Assembly (NCBI GenBank): GCA_025966335.1
Contig: JAICRS010000078.1
Span: 1 to 11,916 of the forward strand
From: Nocardioidaceae bacterium
Lineage (GTDB): Bacteria; Actinomycetota; Actinomycetes; Propionibacteriales; Nocardioidaceae
Length of the DNA: 11,916 nucleotides
Direction of reading: 5' to 3'
The translations under genes and the position numbers were made by a program. Below the pieces are notes generated by a model. The model was not told the origin of the DNA. It saw only the letters and a program-made list of their open reading frames with translations, and ran no database searches. Position 1 is the stretch's first letter. Each line of letters starts with the position of its first letter. Of this stretch, positions 6,596 to 11,916 are shown one piece after another.

Positions 6596-7038
6596 ACCTG
6601 CTGGAGCACGTCCGAGGTGCCGACGATGCTGAACACCGCCGCCCAGGTCCGCGCCAGTCGCGGGGACAGGCTGAGCGCCGCGACGTAGCCGGTGCTGATC
6701 CACGGCGCGAGGCAGAACGGGCAGCTGATCAGCTCGCCGATCGTGTGCGTGGGATGGCCGTCCCGCGGCTCCTCGTTCACCTCGGCCGAGCCGGCGTTCT
6801 CCTTGAACTCGGTGAACGGCATCCGGATCGGGGTGGTCACGGCGTCCTTGGAGATCAGCCGGGCGAACTTGTAGGTGGCCACGCCGCCGATCACGAGGTC
6901 GGTCACGTCGTACCTCTCCGGCAGGGAGCGGCCGGTGACCCTGCCGGCGACGGCGAGGCCGAGGGCACCGGCGGCGAAGGCGGTCATTGCACCGAGGTAG
7001 CTGGCGACGTAGGCGGGCTCACGGGGGCTGTAGGTCAT
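6571..7038 (-). CDS. DUF1360 domain membrane protein
   Basis: A 155-aa small membrane protein. An N-terminal hydrophobic helix spans about 12-32, followed by DLVIGGVATYKFARLISKD (47-65), then VTTPIRMPF (67-75), and a short hydrophilic insert, then GELISCPFCLAPW (101-113) with a CPFC pair and two more hydrophobic segments to about 145. The order D.VT.P.R.PF, then GEL..CP.C...W, is the DUF1360 pattern; the function is unknown, and the two cysteines (106 and 109) could bind a metal or form a disulfide. The ATG at 7038 has no strong ribosome-binding site. It lies 33 bp downstream of the MBL hydrolase gene on the same strand, so the two may be co-transcribed, and it converges on elaA with a 25-bp overlap. 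Confidence 0.88.
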   Translation of the reverse strand: MTYSPREPAYVASYLGAMTAFAAGALGLAVAGRVTGRSLPERYDVTDLVIGGVATYKFARLISKDAVTTPIRMPFTEFKENAGSAEVNEEPRDGHPTHTIGELISCPFCLAPWISTGYVAALSLSPRLARTWAAVFSIVGTSDVLQQVYGRVRTD

Positions 7039-7071
7039 GGTCGCCGTTACCCAACCGCTCGTGCGGCATGC

Positions 7072-8103
7072 TCAGCGAGCGGCGTAGACGACCGCCTCGT
7101 GGTCCTCGCTGCGGCCGATCCGCCCCTGCGCGGCCAGCAGCTCGAGGTGCGCGAACGTCTCCAGCGTCGCGAGCGCGGAGTTGAAGACGTCGAGCTCGCG
7201 CAGCGACCGGTGGTGCCGGGTCCAGGGCAGCTCCGCGGCGACGTCGTACGCCGATCCGTGGCCGGCGCGGACCGCGTCCAGGCAGAGCACCAGCCGGTGG
7301 TCGTGGTGGGCGACCAGCTCGTCGATCCGGGCGTGGCTGGAGCCGGTGACCGGGCCGTGCGCGGGCAGCAGGGTGAGGTCCGGCATGGTGCGGACCTTGG
7401 CCAGCGAGCCCAGGAAGTCACGCAGCGGCTGCTCGGCGAAGATCGGCTCGAACCCGATCGACGGCGTGATCGTCGGCAGGACGTGGTCACCGGCGAACAG
7501 CAGTCCCGCGGCGGCGTCCGCGAACACGTAGTGGCCCTGGGTGTGGCCGGGTGTCGCCACCGCGTCGATCCGGCGGCTGCCGACCTCGAGGGCGCTGTCA
7601 CCGGACAGCCAGGTGTCGGGCACCTCGAAGTTCTCGAGCTGCCGGTTGTGCCCGGCCATCTCCTTGGCCCAGTCCGCGGCGAGGTCGAACGCACCGGCCC
7701 GGCGCAGCTGGGCGACGTTCGGGTCGGCCGTGCTCGTGGTGTCGTTGACGAAGTCGATCGTGGGCCGGTCCCCGATGCCGAGGCTGACGTGGGCGCCGAA
7801 CTCGCGTCGTACGGCGATCGCCTGCGTGTAGTGGTCGCGGTGCACGTGGGTGACCAGGAACCGGGTGATGTCGGAGACCTTGTGGTCGATGGAACGCAGG
7901 GACGACTCCAGCAGCTGCCGGGACTCCTCGACTGCCCAGCCGCCGTCCACGAGGGTGAGCCCCTCCTCGGTCTCGATCGCGTAGACGTTGACCGCGCGCA
8001 ACCCGTCCATCGGCAGCGGAAGCGGGATCCGGTGCACGCCGTCGGCGACTCGGTAGGCGCCGGGCTCGGTCCAGTGCGGCTCGGTCCGCGGCTCGTGGGG
8101 CAT
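7072..8103 (-). CDS. MBL-fold metallo-hydrolase with C-terminal winged-helix-like tail
   Basis: A 343-aa metallo-beta-lactamase-fold hydrolase, of the LACTB2/glyoxalase-II-like sort. Metal ligands are complete: THVHRDH at 85-91 (His86, His88, Asp90, His91), TPGHTQGH with His187, AGDH with Asp206, and LPAHGP with His249. An early Asp53 in VDGG is the usual structural aspartate. Residues about 265-343 after the MBL core look like the winged-helix tail of LACTB2-type proteins, with a DVFNSALATLETFAHLELL helix pair. The substrate is probably a thioester or phosphodiester, undetermined. The ATG at 8103 lacks a Shine-Dalgarno sequence; a -10-like GACACT (8115-8110 on the minus strand) sits 6 nt upstream, so it may be leaderless. 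The repeat cluster at 8157-8262 lies directly upstream of this gene. Confidence 0.93.
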   Translation of the reverse strand: MPHEPRTEPHWTEPGAYRVADGVHRIPLPLPMDGLRAVNVYAIETEEGLTLVDGGWAVEESRQLLESSLRSIDHKVSDITRFLVTHVHRDHYTQAIAVRREFGAHVSLGIGDRPTIDFVNDTTSTADPNVAQLRRAGAFDLAADWAKEMAGHNRQLENFEVPDTWLSGDSALEVGSRRIDAVATPGHTQGHYVFADAAAGLLFAGDHVLPTITPSIGFEPIFAEQPLRDFLGSLAKVRTMPDLTLLPAHGPVTGSSHARIDELVAHHDHRLVLCLDAVRAGHGSAYDVAAELPWTRHHRSLRELDVFNSALATLETFAHLELLAAQGRIGRSEDHEAVVYAAR

Positions 8104-8156
8104 CTGCCCAGTGTCTCAGCAGGTCCCTGCGCCCTCACCCGGCGGCCACCCGCTTT

Positions 8157-8262
8157 CGTTGAGACGTGCGTTATTCGCCGTTGAAACGTGGGAAATTCGC
8201 GTTCGCCTGTGGAAGACGCGCGACTTCCTCGCGTCTCAAGCGATAGAACTGCGCGTCTCGAC
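8157..8262. repeat. Four-copy ~22-bp GAGACG repeat cluster with mirrored orientation
   Basis: Two head-to-tail copies lie at 8157-8178 and 8179-8200, identical at 18 of 22 positions. Two more copies in reverse orientation lie at 8220-8241 and 8240-8262 (15 of 22 matching the first for one; the other needs a one-base gap). The shared core is TTGAGACG (or GAAACG, CGAGACG), followed by a variable middle and TCGC. The centre is 8201-8219. The inner part also forms a stem of 7 bp (AGACGCG 8214-8220 with CGCGTCT 8230-8236, loop 9 nt). The cluster fills most of the gap upstream of the MBL hydrolase gene and downstream of the 73-aa gene. It is too short and irregular for CRISPR. It may be an operator array, a REP-like element or a remnant of a small mobile element; I do not recognise a named family. 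Confidence 0.7.
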
Positions 8263-8267
8263 GGTGG

Positions 8268-8489
8268 TTAGAGCTTGCTCAGCTTGTCGAACGGCGTGAA
8301 GAGGCGGACCCGGGAGTCACCGAAGTCGACCACGACGGCCTGGTCGCCCTCGACCCCGACCACGCGGCCCAGACCGTACTTGTCATGGGTGACGCGCTCG
8401 TCGACGACGAAGGTCTCCGCGACGGGGACCACCTTTGGCTTGAAGGGACTGTTGGGCAGGTGTCGCCGGGTCCCGGCATAAGGCTTCAT
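8268..8489 (-). CDS. Small UvrD/PcrA-tail-like (Tudor-like) protein, 73 aa
   Basis: The 73-residue product has a basic N-terminus (MKPYAGTRRHLP) and a small beta domain: VVDERVTHDKYGLGRVVGVE at 28-47, then AVVVDFGDSRVRLFTPFDKL to the end. The pattern ERVTHDKYGLGxVV..EG...VVDFG...L...KL resembles the C-terminal Tudor-like domain of UvrD/PcrA helicases, which contacts RNA polymerase, and more loosely CarD/RID domains. A nucleic-acid or polymerase-binding role is therefore possible but inferred. I chose ATG 8489; GTG 8492 adds one residue. GGAGG lies only 2 nt before the ATG, too close for good ribosome binding, while a CATACT hexamer lies 7 nt upstream, so a leaderless start is possible. It begins 20 bp after the flavodoxin stop on the same strand and could also be read from that transcript. 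Confidence 0.82.
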   Translation of the reverse strand: MKPYAGTRRHLPNSPFKPKVVPVAETFVVDERVTHDKYGLGRVVGVEGDQAVVVDFGDSRVRLFTPFDKLSKL

Positions 8490-8496
8490 CACCTCC

Positions 8497-8516
8497 AGTA
8501 TGCGCCTTCTATGCGC
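8497..8516 (-). promoter_or_regulatory. -10-like hexamer and 11-bp-period direct repeat before the 73-aa gene
   Basis: On the minus strand GCGCATA occurs twice (plus-strand TATGCGC at 8499-8505 and 8510-8516) with an 11-bp period, one helical turn. The downstream copy runs into the -10-like CATACT (8502-8497), which is 7 nt from the ATG of the 73-aa gene. The upstream copy overlaps the flavodoxin stop codon. This could be a direct-repeat operator on a promoter internal to the flavodoxin operon; evidence is pattern only. Confidence 0.3.
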
Positions 8517-9024
8517 ATCCCACGACCCTGCCGCTCGTCAGCGTCTCGCCCCAGGCCGCCGCGCGGTCCAGCTCTCCCTCGATCAGCGGGCCCGCCACAT
8601 CGGCCACATAGAAGCTCTCCGGCCTCGCGGCGAGCAGGTACCCGCGCCGTCGTACGACCTTCGCCGCGGCCTTGGCGGCCGAGCCGGGCAGGTGCCGGGC
8701 CTTGTCGACGCGGGTGTCGAAGGTGGCCACCGGCAGGCTTCGTGAGCCGGCGGGCAGTGTGGCGAGCCACTCACGCAGGCCCGTCTCGGAGGTGCCGTGC
8801 GACGCGCCCTGGCTGACCGCATCCACGCGGGTCGCCTGCCGGGTCATCGAGAACGCGTGCGTCGGGCCGCCGACGACCACCAGGTCGACGTCGGAGACCG
8901 TATCGGGAGCGTTCGCCACGGCGACCAGCTCGACGTCGAGATGCCTGCCGAGTCCGGTCGCCACCGCCCGAGCAACCTGCTCGGTGTTGCCGAACATCGA
9001 CTCGTAGACCACCAGTGCCTTCAT
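8509..9024 (-). CDS. Flavodoxin-domain protein
   Basis: A 171-aa flavodoxin-like protein predicted to bind FMN. The N-terminal phosphate-binding loop is YESMFGNTEQVA at 8-19, the typical (S/T)xxGNT-type loop with Ser9 and the GNT element intact. VDLVVVGGPTHAFSM at about 46-60 is the second FMN-loop region (GGPTHAF). The length agrees with long-chain flavodoxin-domain proteins of actinobacteria, though these are usually unlinked to known pathways. A strong ribosome-binding site (GGAGGAGGG, ending 3 nt before the ATG) fixes the start at 9024. It may carry electrons or act as a quinone/flavin reductase partner; the partner is unknown. Downstream on the same strand is the 73-aa gene (20-bp gap). 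Confidence 0.9.
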   Translation of the reverse strand: MKALVVYESMFGNTEQVARAVATGLGRHLDVELVAVANAPDTVSDVDLVVVGGPTHAFSMTRQATRVDAVSQGASHGTSETGLREWLATLPAGSRSLPVATFDTRVDKARHLPGSAAKAAAKVVRRRGYLLAARPESFYVADVAGPLIEGELDRAAAWGETLTSGRVVGCA

Positions 9025-9097
9025 GTGCCCTCCTCCATCCGTGTGGTTCCAGCCTGCGGCGGCGGGTACGGCGGGCGGCAGGCGCGATGGTCACGGA

Positions 9098-9114
9098 GAA
9101 CAGGGACCTTGTTC
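9098..9114. promoter_or_regulatory. GAACA-N7-TGTTC inverted repeat upstream of the 45-aa gene
   Basis: Perfect 5-bp arms at 9098-9102 and 9110-9114 separated by 7 bp, in the 152-bp divergent gap between the flavodoxin gene and the 45-aa gene. A -10-like TACTCT at 9129-9134 follows 14 bp later on the plus strand. The spacing differs from the actinobacterial LexA box (GAAC-N4-GTTC), so it is not an SOS box. It may be an operator for either flanking gene. Confidence 0.35.
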
Positions 9115-9176
9115 CCGAGGGACTGGCGTACTCTCACGGGTAGGAGCCATGCTGGCTTCCCATTAGGGAGCAGACG

Positions 9177-9314
9177 ATGTCCGACAAGTCACCCCGACAG
9201 CACATGCAGAAGAAGTCCGGAAAGTCCCTCAAGGAGAAGCGCGCCGCCAAGAAGGAGAAGTCCGGCGGGGCCACCAGCAACGAGCCGGTCAGCGACCTGA
9301 AGAAGCGCCACTGA
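9177..9314 (+). CDS. Small lysine-rich conserved-looking protein, 45 aa
   Basis: The ORF encodes 45 residues beginning MSDKSPRQHMQKKSGKSLKE, then KRAAKKEKSGG, and ending in SDLKKRH. It is about one third Lys/Arg, has no membrane segment and no cysteine, and is probably largely disordered or helical. I recall similar very short proteins with KKSGKSLKEKRAAKK in other actinobacteria, annotated as hypothetical. AGGGAG at 9165-9170 is an excellent ribosome-binding site 6 nt before the ATG. Its stop lies 3 nt before the stop of the convergent Rieske oxidoreductase gene. The basic charge suggests binding to nucleic acid or ribosome; that is inference only. Confidence 0.8.
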   Translation: MSDKSPRQHMQKKSGKSLKEKRAAKKEKSGGATSNEPVSDLKKRH

Positions 9315-9317
9315 TCC

Positions 9318-10841
9318 TCAGCCGGTGACGTCGCGGCGCTCCAGGGCCCTCGTCGCGGGGCCTTGGAGCACAGAGCCGTCGACCCCGAACCGGGACCCGT
9401 GGCACGGGCACTCCCAAGCGGTCTCCGCGTCGTTGAAGTGGACGATGCAGCCGAGGTGGGTGCAGGTCGCGGACACCGCCTGGAGGCCGCCGTCGGTGTC
9501 CCGGTAGACCGCGCAGCGCTCGCCGCGGACCCGGGCCACCGCGCCCGAGCCGGGCGCGATGTCGTCGACCGAGTCGACGTGTGAGGTCAGCCGGTCGCCG
9601 ATGAAGTGCTTGGCCACCTTGGCCTGCAGCTTCAGCATCGGCATGGCTTCCTTGAGGGGCTCCATCCGGCGCGGGTCGTAGAGGTCGGTCCACGGCAGCC
9701 GGTCGCCGGTGATCAGTCCGCTGAGCAGCCGGCCCGCCATGACTCCGTTGGTCATTCCCCAGCCGGCGAACCCGGTGGCGACGTACACGTGCTTCGCGCG
9801 CGGGTGGAACGGTCCGACGAACGGCACCTTGTCGGTGGTCGCGTTGTCCTGGGTGGCCCACCGGTAGACCACCTCGGCGCGCGGGAACCGCTCCTGGGTC
9901 CAGGACACCAGCCGCTCGAAGCGTTCGGTGACGTCGGCGGACCCGGGGGTGAACTGCTCACCGGTGATGATCAGCAGCCGCTGCCCGTCGGCGTAGGGCG
10001 CGGTGCGGACCGAGCGCGTGTTGTTCTCGGTGGTGATGTAGGTGCCCCGCGGGTCGTCGTCCTCGGGGATCGTGGCGGCGACGACCAGGTCGCGGTGCGG
10101 CTCGAGACGGGCGAACATCCCCGCTCGGTCGAACACCGGGTAGTGCGAGGCGACCACGACGTCCTGCGCGGTGATCGTGGCGCCGTTCTCCGCCGTGACC
10201 TTGCACGGTTCGCCCTCGTCGAGGCCGACGATGCGGCTCTGCTCGAACACCAGCCCGCCTCGCGAGGTGAAGTCGTCGAGCAGGCCCAGGAGGTACTTGC
10301 GAGGGTGGAACTGCGCCTGCTCCTCGACCCTGATCGCGCCGGCTATCCGGAACGGGAGCCCGGTTTCGGTGACGAAGGAGGCGGTCAGCCCGGCGTCGTT
10401 GGCCGCGTCCACCTCGTCGTGGATCTGCTGCAGCTGCTCCTCGGACTCGACGTAGGTGTACGCCGGGACCCGCTCGAGGTCACAGTCGATCCCGAGATCG
10501 TCGCTGACCTTCCGGACGTGCTCGATGGCGTCCTGCTGCGACTGGGCATAGGAACTGGCCCCGTCCGCACCGAACGTCTTGCGGATCTGGGCGTAGATCA
10601 GCGTGTGCTGCGCACTGAGCTTCGCGGTCGTGTAGCCGGTGACCCCGGCGACCACGCGGTCCGCCTCCACGAGCGCCACTGACTTCCCTGCGTTCACCAG
10701 CTCCCACGCCGTCGAGACCCCGGCGATGCCGGCCCCGACCACGACCACGTCGACGGTCTGGTCGGTGGTCAGCGGCGGGTACGACGTGGTGGGGGTCGTG
10801 TCGAGCCAGTGCGACTCGAGGCGTCCGGGGAGCTGGGACAT
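9318..10841 (-). CDS. FAD-dependent oxidoreductase (DAO type) fused to a C-terminal Rieske [2Fe-2S] domain
   Basis: A 507-aa two-domain protein. The N-terminal DAO-family flavin domain has VVVVGAGIAG (32-41) with the dinucleotide-binding GxGxxG, and the C-terminal part of that fold is visible in the segment ATGFAGWGMTNG that follows FVGP. The Rieske domain is at about 420-507: CTHLGC gives Cys460 and His462, and CPCHGS gives Cys478 and His481, the cluster ligands; Cys465 and Cys480 are the extra disulfide pair typical of bc1-type, high-potential Rieske proteins. There is no signal peptide or membrane helix, so it is probably cytoplasmic. The start ATG at 10841 is supported by AAGGAA six nt upstream; the open frame extends far upstream across the DoxX gene, but that is chance. 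The substrate is unknown (an amine or amino acid is typical for DAO enzymes). It is downstream of the doxX-like gene. Confidence 0.94.
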   Translation of the reverse strand: MSQLPGRLESHWLDTTPTTSYPPLTTDQTVDVVVVGAGIAGVSTAWELVNAGKSVALVEADRVVAGVTGYTTAKLSAQHTLIYAQIRKTFGADGASSYAQSQQDAIEHVRKVSDDLGIDCDLERVPAYTYVESEEQLQQIHDEVDAANDAGLTASFVTETGLPFRIAGAIRVEEQAQFHPRKYLLGLLDDFTSRGGLVFEQSRIVGLDEGEPCKVTAENGATITAQDVVVASHYPVFDRAGMFARLEPHRDLVVAATIPEDDDPRGTYITTENNTRSVRTAPYADGQRLLIITGEQFTPGSADVTERFERLVSWTQERFPRAEVVYRWATQDNATTDKVPFVGPFHPRAKHVYVATGFAGWGMTNGVMAGRLLSGLITGDRLPWTDLYDPRRMEPLKEAMPMLKLQAKVAKHFIGDRLTSHVDSVDDIAPGSGAVARVRGERCAVYRDTDGGLQAVSATCTHLGCIVHFNDAETAWECPCHGSRFGVDGSVLQGPATRALERRDVTG

Positions 10842-10870
10842 GGTGGGTTCCTTCGCGGGCAGACAACTGC

Positions 10871-10919
10871 CGGCCGGCGAACGCCGGGCCGACGCTTGCC
10901 CGTCCGGTACCCGAACGGG
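10871..10919. other. Two adjacent hairpin-forming sequences in the gap between doxX-like gene and oxidoreductase gene
   Basis: CGGCCGGC (10871-10878) can pair with GCCGGGCCG (10883-10891) across a GAAC loop with one bulged base, and CCCGT (10899-10903) pairs with ACGGG (10915-10919). They lie on the transcript between the DoxX stop (10967) and the oxidoreductase start (10841). No U-tract follows, so a standard intrinsic terminator is not supported; attenuation or mRNA processing is possible. The 125-bp gap holds no other recognised signal. Confidence 0.35.
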
Positions 10920-10966
10920 GGTTCTGCATGCCCGAGCGGGGCGTGACTCCGACCGCAGCAGAGCTG

Positions 10967-11410
10967 TCAACTGGCGAGGGCGGAGCGTCCCAGGAGGCCG
11001 TCGGTGCTGAACTTGCCGGCGCCGAGCATCGCGATGGTGGCGAGTCCCGCGAACAGGGCGAGGACCAGCTCGAAGCCGTTGTCGGCCACGAAGACGCCGT
11101 GCTCGATGTGCACCAGCACCAGCGCACCGAGCAGGCTGAACATGTTCAGCACCGCGACGACCGGCGTGAGGAGGCCGATGATCAGTGCGAGGCCACCGAT
11201 GATCTCCACACCGGTGACGAACGTTGCGGCCACGGCCGGCGCCGGGATGCCCATGTCGCCGAACGCGCTGGCGGTGCCGTTGAGCGTCCACTCGTTGAAC
11301 TTCTGCCAGCCGTGCGCGACCAGGATGACGCCGAGCGCGACGCGGGAGACCAACAGGGCGAGGTCGGTCAGGACGGGGGACTTGCGGGCAGGGTGAAGCA
11401 GAGTACGCAT
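10967..11410 (-). CDS. DoxX-family membrane protein
   Basis: A 147-aa four-helix membrane protein. Beginning at MRTLLHPARKS, the first helix carries LALLVSRVALGVILVAHGWQKF (typical of DoxX, with the HGWQKF end), followed by GIPAP, then VTGVEIIGGLALIIGLLTPVVAVLNMFSLLGALVLVHIEHG, and a last helix FELVLALFAGLATIAML. DoxX proteins are linked to thiol/sulfur redox and, in Mycobacterium tuberculosis, to a membrane complex with SodA and SseA (known biology, not shown here). I start at ATG 11410 because GGAAGG lies about 10 nt upstream and it gives the family length; the frame is open to 11500, but that part is low-complexity. The stop is 125 bp before the Rieske flavoprotein start, and the gene is 60 bp downstream of the DUF5519-like gene. 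Confidence 0.9.
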   Translation of the reverse strand: MRTLLHPARKSPVLTDLALLVSRVALGVILVAHGWQKFNEWTLNGTASAFGDMGIPAPAVAATFVTGVEIIGGLALIIGLLTPVVAVLNMFSLLGALVLVHIEHGVFVADNGFELVLALFAGLATIAMLGAGKFSTDGLLGRSALAS

Positions 11411-11471
11411 GGGGTTGGAACCTTCCGAGATCGGTTGTTGTCTTGCTGTGTCGATTTCTGCAGTGTCGGGA

Positions 11472-11900
11472 TCAGCGCAGCGTGCCGGTGGCGTACGCAT
11501 GACTGGTCTCGACGATGCCGGCGACGGTCGCCAGCTCGGCCTCGTTGCGAGGGCCGTAGATCATCACCATCCCGCGGGAGAGCCTGATGCCGGCCAACGG
11601 ATGGGCGACTGCCCAGCGCTTGGCAACCGCGTCCGCGGCCAGGGCCGGGGGCAGCGCCAGGTGCAGGGACCCGTCGTACGACGGGTGCTGGTGGGCGAAC
11701 TCCCCGAGCCGAGGGACCAGGAACGCGTCCAGAGGGGCATCGTCGGCCCGGTCGACCATCAGGCCGCGAGCCCCAGGGACCGAGATCGCCGACGGGCCGG
11801 TGGAGACACCGCTCAGCGAGCTGATGCGGTCGAACAGCTGCTCTTGCAGCTGTTGTGGAGTGTTGTCGCTGCGCTGCTCCTGGGGGATGGTCCAGGACAC
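11472..11900 (-). CDS. DUF5519/luciferase-family-like protein (start may lie beyond the right edge)
   Basis: A protein of at least 142 aa. The segment FDRISSLSGVSTGPSAIS near residues 23-40, VPRLGEFAHQHPSYDGSLHLALP at about 62-84, WAVAHPLAG at 95-103, and an end with VMIYGPRNEAELATVAGIVETS resembles the DUF5519 (luciferase-like) family of small proteins, of unknown bacterial function. The E-F-A-H-x-H-P pattern and the second H-P-L are the most conserved-looking parts. GTG 11900 is the only visible start, has no Shine-Dalgarno sequence, and the frame is still open to the edge of the window, so the true start may be further right. It reads in the same direction as the doxX-like gene 60 bp downstream and may share its transcript. 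Confidence 0.7.
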   Translation of the reverse strand: MSWTIPQEQRSDNTPQQLQEQLFDRISSLSGVSTGPSAISVPGARGLMVDRADDAPLDAFLVPRLGEFAHQHPSYDGSLHLALPPALAADAVAKRWAVAHPLAGIRLSRGMVMIYGPRNEAELATVAGIVETSHAYATGTLR

Positions 11901-11916
11901 GTCCGGTCGGGAACCC

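Noticed and set aside
6295..8184. A 629-codon open frame on the plus strand across three genes
   Set aside because: It runs antisense to the DUF1360 and MBL genes and through elaA in another frame, with no recognisable domain. High-GC artefact.
8157..8262. CRISPR array
   Set aside because: There are only four imperfect copies, no constant-length unique spacers, and half are inverted; no cas gene is nearby.
9098..9114. LexA (SOS) box
   Set aside because: The arms GAACA/TGTTC are separated by 7 bp, whereas the actinobacterial LexA site has GAAC-N4-GTTC.
9606..10682. A 358-codon plus-strand open frame
   Set aside because: It is antisense to the flavin domain of the Rieske fusion, which has complete motifs; the antisense translation has no domain.
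10965..10970. Perfect TTGACA -35 on the minus strand upstream of the Rieske flavoprotein
   Set aside because: It overlaps the DoxX stop and no -10-like hexamer lies 15-19 bp downstream, so a promoter is not supported.
10842..11291. N-terminal extension of the Rieske flavoprotein into the DoxX gene
   Set aside because: The extension is Arg-rich and overlaps the four-helix DoxX reading frame; AAGGAA before ATG 10841 and the family start support the shorter form.

Overview
The base composition is very high in GC, starts are often GTG or TTG, genes are short with stop/start overlaps (ATGA, GTGA), and the families (FadA3-type thiolase, DUF5701, DUF1360, a Rieske-tailed flavoprotein, a UvrD-tail-like mini protein) are typical of actinobacteria. 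A Nocardioides-like member of the Propionibacteriales is the best guess, inferred from protein resemblance only. No rRNA, tRNA, CRISPR array, transposase or phage gene was seen; most of the window reads as ordinary chromosome.

Region 1 (1-4016, minus strand) is a tightly packed acyl-CoA catabolic operon. It is transcribed leftwards as acyl-CoA dehydrogenase (long-chain type, TTG start), thiolase, FabG-like SDR, a second SDR, and then a HAD-family hydrolase cut by the window edge. After the first intergenic gap the genes are 1 nt apart or overlap by 4 nt. Together they supply the first oxidation, a hydroxyacyl-CoA oxidation and the thiolytic step of a beta-oxidation-like route. No CoA ligase or enoyl-CoA hydratase lies inside the window.

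Region 2 (4017-5428, plus strand) is divergent: a TetR-family regulator with a KstR2-like tail, then a PIG-L/LmbE-type zinc deacetylase overlapping it by 4 nt. The 105-bp divergent gap carries a perfect inverted repeat (TAAGC-N4-GCTTA) that overlaps the -35 of a well-spaced tetR promoter. The regulator therefore probably controls itself, the deacetylase and the operon of region 1.

Region 3 (5425-8103) holds four unrelated single genes: DUF5701 (minus), an ElaA-type acetyltransferase (plus, apparently leaderless), a DUF1360 membrane protein (minus) and a two-domain MBL-fold hydrolase (minus). Convergent pairs touch or overlap: 4 bp sharing CTAG at 5425-5428, and 25 bp at 6571-6595.

Region 4 (8104-8267) is non-coding and contains the most unusual DNA of the window: four copies of a roughly 22-bp GAGACG-containing repeat, two head-to-tail and two in the opposite orientation, arranged symmetrically round a 19-nt centre.

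Region 5 (8268-11916) is a redox and stress-flavoured set: a 73-aa UvrD-tail-like protein, a flavodoxin, a 45-aa lysine-rich protein (plus strand), a FAD oxidoreductase fused to a bc1-type Rieske domain, a DoxX membrane protein, and a DUF5519/luciferase-family protein whose start may lie beyond the right edge. I did not find a clearly new multi-gene system. The best leads are the repeat cluster, the regulated acyl-CoA/HAD operon with its deacetylase partner, and the tiny conserved-looking proteins.
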